In this document: positions 56,800 to 64,000 of the stretch, in pieces
How positions within the stretch are numbered: the stretch's first letter is position 1
How the letters are laid out: the number at the start of each line of letters is the position of its first letter
NCBI RefSeq assembly: GCF_036850765.1
Contig: NC_089490.1
Span: 295,784,982-295,848,981, forward strand
Direction: 5' to 3'
DNA from: Saccopteryx bilineata
Lineage: Eukaryota > Chordata > Mammalia > Chiroptera > Emballonuridae
Length of the DNA: 64,000 bases
The notes under the pieces: model-generated
Told to the model about the DNA's origin: nothing
Databases searched by the model: none
What the model saw: the letters and a program-made list of their open reading frames with translations, nothing else
Translations under genes and position numbers: made by a program

Positions 56800-59700
56800 G
56801 AATTCTATTCTTCTATTCACTTTTACCACCTTACATGGCAGGTCTAGGCATCGAGAGGGTCCCTGGATCCCTCTTAGCCCTATTATAAAGCACCAACCTA
56901 TTTCTGCCTTGATAATTAGGATAAATCCCAAAACATGAGGACATCTTTTTCCCTGTTGAGCCAGTAGAGGAGCCCAATAACTGGGTGACAGTCTCATCAT
57001 CCAATTAAATGGACCCACTGTTATGTCCTCCAGTGGAGGCCGTTTTCATTTGTATCATGAGATTTTTAAACCAGCAAAACTCGAATCTTTGGTACTAGGA
57101 AATAAAATATTTACAAGTGAAATGTAGACGTAAAATTGAGAGCTGCCAACCTACTCGAGAAATTGTGTTTATGGAGAAACTGCACCATATGTTATTCACT
57201 GGACCATAGCATCCTGTAGGACTGACTGTTAACGTGATCTCAATGCTGTCTCCCAACTGTTGTTATAATCGAGCTTTTAATAGGCCAGTCCACTGTTCTC
57301 TGAGTTCAGCTGCTTCAAGGTAATAGAGTACATAATAAAAATCAGAAAATCCTATCGTCATTCAACAAGAGCTTTGCTTTTTTTTGCTGTGAAAGAAGTT
57401 TCTTATTCAGAGCACTGTTGCGTGGCTTGCTATGACGGCAAATATTGCAATGGAAAATCCTGCAGTTCTTTTCATGTGTGGATGCTTCTTCTCCTGGGTC
57501 TGACTTGATAACTGGCCCCATGGAGCCTGCTGAGGTCTGCGGCTAGATACAGGTCTAGAGGCAGTGATGGTTGACAACGTGAGGACCTGAGAATTAGCAC
57601 CCCCGTCCCAATCTGAGGTTACTAAGCATTCTTCAGCAAGACTGTGTCATTCTCAACAGACAGAGGGGTTGCTTTTCCCAGCCAGGGAGGCAGAGGGAGA
57701 AATTGAGATTTGGGGCTATTTGGGTCATCTAAATTTCGGTGTCTCAGAAGGTTTTAGTAAAAATAGCTCTTCCAGTTTCTACTTGAAGCCCTGTCCTCCT
57801 TCAGACTCAGACCTGAATCCTTAAGTGAATGAGACTAAACTGCAGCCTTGTACTGTGCTCAGAATTGTCCTCCCCATGTAATGGCTGAGGGTCTGTTACA
57901 GGTTCAAGCTTGTCTGCTTGACAATTCCCTCCCTGAGGATAACTCCTCTCCTAGGGGGCGGCATGGTGTCTCACGCTCACAGATTCTGGGCAGGCTAGCC
58001 CCAAGGGTCTGCCAGGCACATCCAGACCTGCTGGAACCCCAGAGGTAAACATAACTCATGCTTAAACCTGGGCCCCTGCTACATATACCTAAAACAAACC
58101 AGTATCTTAGCCGCTCTCTGTTCAACATAACCAAAGGCATTGCATGAAAATATGCAAAAAAAATGTTTGCTTCAGATTTAACTTCCAAGGTTGGCCACAA
58201 GCCTATAAAAATCACTTTAAAAGGAAAAGTTCATGATGTGAACTGGATACAGTTTTAAAGTTCATTTCTTTTTATGACAGTTTCAGACTGATTTTGTGCA
58301 GACTTGTTTTACGGTCAAATCAAACCCTAAGTGCTGGCTTACCTGCCCAAGACGTTAATGGCGTCGCAGTGATTTAATGTTGGTGACATGTTCATTTATT
58401 TTCTTAATTTTAGTATCGTGGAGATTTTGCTTATTTTTCCTAACTGAACTAAACCAGATTTTTCTATAATAAGGTGAAGATTCTTCTTAACTCAGTGGAA
58501 ACCGTGCTGCCAAGATGAAGTGGGCAGCAAGGGCGTGGCTTCAATTCCCATCCTCTGCACGATTGATAAAGATTTATAAAAGGCACGAAGGTCAACCTCA
58601 CCAGGTAGACAGGAAAGGCGTGGGAGTAAGGATTTTGAGATGAGATGACTGGAGGGCCCTGTCCTTGCTGCGTCCCCACTCTCCTTGGTAAGAGGAGCCT
58701 GCCAGCTTCCAGTCCTAAAGGGAGATTCACTATTAAGGGAACATGGTGGGACCACCCAGAGTTGTAAGATGTGCTCCCTGCTGTTGAGAGATACAGATGG
58801 AGACTAGTGCCTGCTCACCCCGGGGGGGGGGGCCTGTAGGGTGGGTGGGGTGATGGAGGGGCTGACGACCGTCTAGGTGACAGAGCCGGGGGATTCTGCC
58901 TCACTGGGATGGGCCGGAGTTTGTCAGGATGTGGATGTGCAGACCAAATGGGAAAGAAACGGCAGGGTCATCTTGGGCTCTACACAACAGGGCTGCGTGG
59001 AGGGGCAGGGCGTCCTCAGAGGGAAGAAACCGCGTCCAGGGGCAGTGGAAGGAGTCCCCCTAGGCCATCCTGAGTTGACACACCTAGTCTGGAGCAAGGG
59101 GACCCAGACATAGGGGACTTTTGTGGAGCCCACAAAGTGTCCAGAAGAGGAAAAGCCCTCTTTGTCATACGCTCGAACCACACAGAAACATCAGCTTGAA
59201 CAATTTGACAGACCAAGAAGAACTAAAAAGAGCTGTCCCATTACTCTACTCTTTACTAAAAACTTCACAGGACAGGGGCCAGGGGCGGGGCACAGGGAGC
59301 AGAGGAACCCCTCCTGTTCCAGCAGGAAGCCAGCTCCAGCCGAGGAGGGAGATTAACATGGAGTCAGGCCGGGTTGTGAGCATTGCGTGTGTATGACGCA
59401 GCCTAACCACTGAACTGAGACAACAGCCTGTCTGTGAACTGAGGAGAGCCAAACATGCCATGGGCCCAGGAGCCAAATATTACTTCCACGGAGTGAAATG
59501 TCACCAGACAGTGGGAGGTGAACTTACTTTAGATTTTGATCCTTTCCCGAGTTATAATTATAAATGGACCATCACGGCATTTGTCCTTATTCTTCCTCTC
59601 ATCCCTCCCTCTCTCTTCTTCCTCTCGTCCATCTACCCTCTAGCTCTTTGTCCAGGATGAAACATTAACAAGCACCATCCTACCTCTGTGATCTCCTCAG

Positions 59701-60845
59701 CCTGTGTGTCCTTGCTCACAGAATTAGAAGGGCTGATGGTGAGCAGGGGACTCTATGGGGTTTTATTTTTAACTTGAGTAGTTATTTAATGTATCAGAGT
59801 GACAGAAGGTTAAGAACTGATACAATGATTTTATCACTTGTATCATGGATTGTTCATATATTTAACAATGATTTATTATCATCATGGATTTTTACTTACA
59901 AGAAATGTTTTTAAGCCTAAACAAAGCACCCCATTATCTGCATAGCCAGACACACAAAGCATGTTTTTTAATCTTCCTCCTCAATCTGCAGTTACCCACC
60001 GGTTTCCCAAGACTTAGAGGGTGAGAGTCAAACTCTACTGAAGATATGCCATAATTTCTAGAGCAATCCTCCTGAATCTAAGGTTACCTTAATATTTTTT
60101 AATGGACTACAAAATAGGAATGTGTAGGAGCAATATAGATTGGCATATGCTTTACCATTTAACATCTTATTTTATTTTTCTAAAGAATGCAAATTTGTTC
60201 TTTCTGTTCCCTGCTCATTGCACCCCATTTCCCAGCCAAGTCAGCTAAAAATGTAAATAAAAATGGGGAGGATAATCCACCTGCTATGTTTCATTTTGGA
60301 AAGAGATGGGGTAGCAGGGAGAGAGCCTCACCCACCACCTGTACAACTGCACTAAATTACAGAGTGTACGGAAGCCTAAGCTGTCTGGTCTTTGTCCGGG
60401 AAGCCCCAGGCTGGCCATTTCTCGGTCCGACATGGTGCCAGAGGCCACAGTGTGAGGGTAGCACTGGGCATCTGATTTACTAGAAGATCTGAGGGGCAGA
60501 AATGACTTTGGCAATAAAACCATTCAGACCTAGTATTGAATAGAATGCAAGCTACATAGAAATGTTTAAAATAAAATTGAAGACTTTAATAAATCTTGTA
60601 CGTTGCATCCTGCCTCTATACCTCCCAGGGATCTTTACTGAGGACATCTCTGCAGAAAAGTTTGAAGATCAGGTAGCTACCATAGCTGAAAAGCCAGTAT
60701 GGAAAAGCAAAGCATCTCAAAAGTTGCCAATTCATCAAAATTTCACCAAAAAAAAAATTTATATAGATATAAAAGAATTATCTTAATAAATAAGCTACTA
60801 TTTACTTCTTCTGCACACCCAGTCATTCATTCTTCACATTAATAT
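56800..60845. other. Mostly unique DNA
   Basis: GC-balanced in 58.4-59.7 kb, where overlapping frames of 60-100 codons occur on both strands without recognisable domains or credible splice pairs. A G run at 58819-58831. No gene called. Confidence 0.5.
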
Positions 60846-60849
60846 AACC

Positions 60850-60980
60850 TGAGACCTGAATATGATCATCCTCAATTTAAGGTGAAAATGCTAAAATTTT
60901 AAAAGGAATGTCCAAGGTCACACTAGGAAGTAAAATTTTCAACCCATATCTGGCTGATTCCAACGCCCATTCTCATTCTC
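60850..60980 (+). repeat. MIR fragment
   Basis: 'ATCATCCTCAATTTAAGGTG', 'GGAATGTCCAAGGTCACACT' and 'GGCTGATTCCAACGCCCATT' match MIR core to 3' end. Confidence 0.75.
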
Positions 60981-60984
60981 ATTT

Positions 60985-62274
60985 TCTTAGGCAGAATGGT
61001 CCAGCTACTTCTATCTAGTGGCACACTGGTTTCCTATCTCCACACTGACTGGAGATGATTGCCTTGGACCAAAAAACATCCAGGGATGCTGTGGCAGGTG
61101 GCTTGATGTCTCAGGGGGCAAATGCAGTAACAACCCCTCATCAAACAGATAAAGTGCCAGCGTCATTTCTTTTTAGTTATAAGCAGTGGGAACTGTCATA
61201 CATGCAGACAGCAATCTGTTGAGCTATGAAAAGTGGTGATGCATTCTATTTTTAAAAAAACTTTTCATGAAAACAAGTATTTTTTAGTTGGCGGGGGAGC
61301 ACTTCTAGATATGGAAAGTTTCAAAGCACTCAGGGAATTTATGACCCAAGTTTCATGATGACCCCTATCTTGTTCTTAGGAGCTTTTCAGATTTAGAGAG
61401 TGTGGCTTACTCTAATTGTATTAGCAAAATTAAGGATCATCTAAAAGTGGTCTGCGCCCTAAACAGATATAAGCAGAAAAGACAGCTATAACCAGAGAAG
61501 GATCTGTGAGGGGTTATTTGCTAAAATCTTATTCTAGAGATTTTTTCCATATGGTTCAGTGTAATTTAGTTTTTTTAAAAACTAAAAGTCTATCATATAT
61601 AAACACAGGTGCTTAACCAACATAAGGAAATTGTTTTAAATGTTTATATTAATTATGTCTGTTATAGATGTCTCCTTTTAAGCAATTACATGATTCATTG
61701 TGGTCTAGGAGGCTTTCTTCCTAATGATGTTAAAACAAGAAAAAAAAGATTTATTGGCATGAATATGAGACTATCCAACGGTTCAAATTAAAAGCATATA
61801 TCGAAACAGGCTTTCAAAGCAAATAGTTGAAATAACTTTTTTGTGAACTAAAGCTGGTTAATGGCTTGAGAGAAAAAGAAAAAACACCTCTCTGTCCTTT
61901 TTCAACTCCCATCCAACTACACTGGTCCAAGGTATTTCCTGCTAATCATACATATTTTATTTTCATCCAACTTACTTGGCACCTTAATTTTAAAAAAGAA
62001 TCTCATACTAAAGTACTTACTCAAAAGGATGAATGTTCCCTGCTTGTGCAATTTCTATCTCATGACAGCCTTCCTTTTATATAGCTCTTTTCATCTCTTT
62101 ACTTTAAGGGCTTGTTTTAGACTATAATTATTCTTGAGACTCCGGGTTAACACAGCCATTAAATCTTGTATAGGTGGATGATAAATTGGAGGCTAACAAG
62201 TCATACTGATCTTTTTCTCAGAGTTCTTCTTGTTTGAATGCAATCACCATAAAGCAATCTATATTCCAGAAAGC

Positions 62275-62276
<2 letters not shown>
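60985..62276. other. Unique AT-rich DNA
   Basis: No gene or repeat recognised. Confidence 0.5.

Positions 62277-62277
<1 letters not shown>

Positions 62278-62320
<43 letters not shown>
62278..62320 (+). repeat. (CA)21 microsatellite
   Basis: About 43 bp of uninterrupted CA, so probably polymorphic. Confidence 0.97.
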
Positions 62321-62322
<2 letters not shown>

Positions 62323-62385
62323 TATATTGCCCCAAAATCTAGGTAGTATGAAAGACTGAATTGTTTCTAGAAAATAATTAATTTC

Positions 62386-62550
62386 GGCCTGACCTATAGT
62401 GGCACAGTGGATAAAGCGTCAACCTGGAACTCTAAGGTCACCAGTTCAAAACCCTGGGCTTGCCTGTTCAGTACACATATGGGAGCTGATGCTTCCTGCT
62501 CCTCCTTCTTTCTCCCTCTCTTCTCTCTAAAACGAATAAATAAAAATTTT
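62386..62550 (+). mobile_element. Short bat SINE, 'GGCCTGACC' type
   Basis: Head GGCCTGACCTATAGTGGCAC, 'CACCAGTTCAAAACCCTGGG', 'ACACATATGGGAGCTGATGC', CT-rich segment and 'AATAAATAAAAATTTT' tail. Flanked by similar AAAATAATTAATTT / AAAATAATAATAATTT sites. Same lineage as 24567-24727. Confidence 0.88.
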
Positions 62551-62559
62551 AAAATAATA

Positions 62560-63287
62560 ATAATTTTTTTGAAAATAAGTAAATAATAATAAAATAATTC
62601 ATTTCTACTAGCCTCAGTGATCTGGGAAAATTTTCTAAATAAGGTATGACATAGTAACAAATTTCACATTTATAACTATGAATTTAATTTATAATTATGG
62701 TTTTATTTATTTCAAAAAGATCTTAGTCTTCCCTTCCATCTCTCCAATGGAAAAGCATTAAATTGATGTTCTCTTAAAAGAAAGGTAACACAGAATGCAA
62801 ACTTTGTTTTCTATAAGTAAAAATATTGTGGTAAGATTCTTTTCATTTCCATTTTCAAAAATGACAATTCAGAACTTTATCAAAAATCCCAGAGCAAGCA
62901 AAATAAAGATTGTACAAAATTCCCTCTTTTCCCTTATAGCTGACTCTGTATTTTATAGATATTTCAGTCCATACCCATCAAAAAATAATCTGGGAAAAAA
63001 ATCTGTATTTGGGGCCATTAGTGCTGATCCTTTGCATCTTAATTAATGGCTGCCCCTGACCTGGAGCTCCAAGTATTGCACTTCTGGCATTATTTGTAGT
63101 TGGCGGAGAGTCAATTAATTGAAATTTTTTGCTGTTGCTAAAGAAAATGTGAAATGGGGTATTTATAACCATGAAACCTGATTTTTATTTACAGTCATCT
63201 CAAAGAAATTCTACATCAGTGACAAAGCCGCAGCATCTTTTAAAGTCAGGATGTCAGAAACACCTGACTCTCAAAGGTGCTTTAAGG

Positions 63288-63290
<3 letters not shown>
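62560..63290. other. Unique AT-rich DNA
   Basis: No gene or repeat recognised. Confidence 0.5.

Positions 63291-63291
<1 letters not shown>

Positions 63292-63324
<33 letters not shown>
63292..63324 (+). repeat. (TG)16 microsatellite
   Basis: About 33 bp of uninterrupted TG. Confidence 0.96.
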
Positions 63325-63326
<2 letters not shown>

Positions 63327-63479
63327 ATCCATATATATTTTTTCTTCATATGGAGAAAAGTGCTAATTTTACAAAAATGTTCTACTGTATGGTGGAAAAA
63401 ATAAAGCTACATTGAAATCCATTAGTCAATTGCTAATCAAATAATTCTTAATTCTCTAAATGGAACTGTAGCTGGGTTT

Positions 63480-63690
63480 GACAGTAGTTTATAGGACTAA
63501 ATTATATTTGGCTTAGCTTTAACATCCAGGGAAATTCACTTCATAATTTGTAGGTATGCAAATGTCCTGGCACTTTGGGTCTTGTTTTATTAGGAAAAGT
63601 ACATTAGCAAATTCTGTTTCCCTCGCCGGCTGACACGACAGAATGAGTCAGCAGCAAGCCTAGGTACCAACATACCTTTTTCTGGGTATC
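63480..63690. promoter_or_regulatory. Candidate enhancer-like element
   Basis: Repeat-free stretch with a perfect octamer ATGCAAAT (63556-63563) and an AP-1/NF-E2-type site TGAGTCAGCA (63644-63653), plus 'GACTAAATTATATTTGG'. Single-sequence evidence only. Confidence 0.3.
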
Positions 63691-64000
63691 AAGTTTTATT
63701 CTTTAGATAAAAAATCACATGTAGAAGAAAACACTTCTCCTGGCTTTTTTTTAAAGTAGGCAGCCTTTTATGATATTTGACTTAATTTTTTTTTTTTACT
63801 AATATATATTAACTGGCCCAAAGACTACAGATTGCTATAGGTATGCTAGTTGCACTGCGTAAGATCGGCTCTTGCTGAGCAATGATATTAAAAGCAATAC
63901 TGGCAAATGTCTATTACTTGTTTACATGATAACGCTGTGTTTTACGTAGTTTTCATACTTAACTTTTATAACAAACCAGTAGAGGCTTCGTTCAACTGTC

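Noticed and set aside
1..64000. CRISPR arrays, bacterial operons, phage or plasmid features
   Set aside because: None present. SINEs, L1, L2, MIR and LTRs show this is mammalian nuclear DNA.

Overview
This window is nuclear DNA from a mammal, almost certainly a bat. The strongest evidence is a set of tRNA-derived SINEs whose heads read like 'GCCCTGGCCGGTTGGCTCAG' and whose bodies match the Rhin-1 type known from rhinolophoid bats (horseshoe and leaf-nosed bats). A second short SINE type has a 'GGCCTGACC' head. A LINE-1 3' end fits the same picture. Much older repeats shared by all placental mammals (MIR, L2, MLT1, MLT2, MER5A) lie between them. The species assignment is an inference from repeat types.

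No complete protein-coding gene is visible. Every long open frame examined is either repeat-derived (the SINE frames near 42 and 53 kb), produced by GC-rich CpG-island DNA, or compositional chance. The one gene-like locus is a CpG island at about 4.95-5.75 kb with a (CGG)12 run, a plausible first-exon donor, a T-rich acceptor and an excellent second donor (CCG|GTAAGA). It looks like a promoter with one or two short 5' exons on the + strand, but the gene could not be identified. A second CpG-rich block at about 20.8-21.95 kb is an orphan island or alternative promoter.

Layout: 0-0.6 kb Rhin-1 SINE; 0.6-4.9 kb unique AT-rich DNA with one possible conserved element; 4.95-5.75 kb promoter island; 6-20.8 kb AT-rich, repeat-poor, intron-like DNA with scattered MIR/L2; 20.8-22 kb second CpG island; 22.4-29.5 kb SINE-rich, with a candidate solo LTR at 23.1 kb and an old hAT at 28.0 kb; 31.3-32.2 kb MLT2 LTR and L2; 33.4-40.5 kb a cluster of DNA transposons with intact target duplications (a 315-bp hAT, MER5A, a SPIN-like hAT, a 77-bp mariner-type MITE) plus a young L1 3' end; 41-42.4 kb MLT1 LTR and two head-to-tail Rhin-1 copies; 42.4-51.4 kb mostly unique; 51.4-53.2 kb SINEs and L1 with a clear nested insertion; 53.2-64 kb unique sequence, old repeats and CA/TG microsatellites.

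The overall picture is a promoter followed by a long first intron or a gene desert. The low repeat load and runs of homeobox-like AT-rich motifs are typical of developmental or neuronal loci, but that is inference. No previously undescribed multi-gene system is visible. The most informative items are the DNA transposons with preserved target duplications, above all the SPIN-like element and the mariner MITE, the unidentified CpG-island promoter with its CGG run, and the orphan CpG island.
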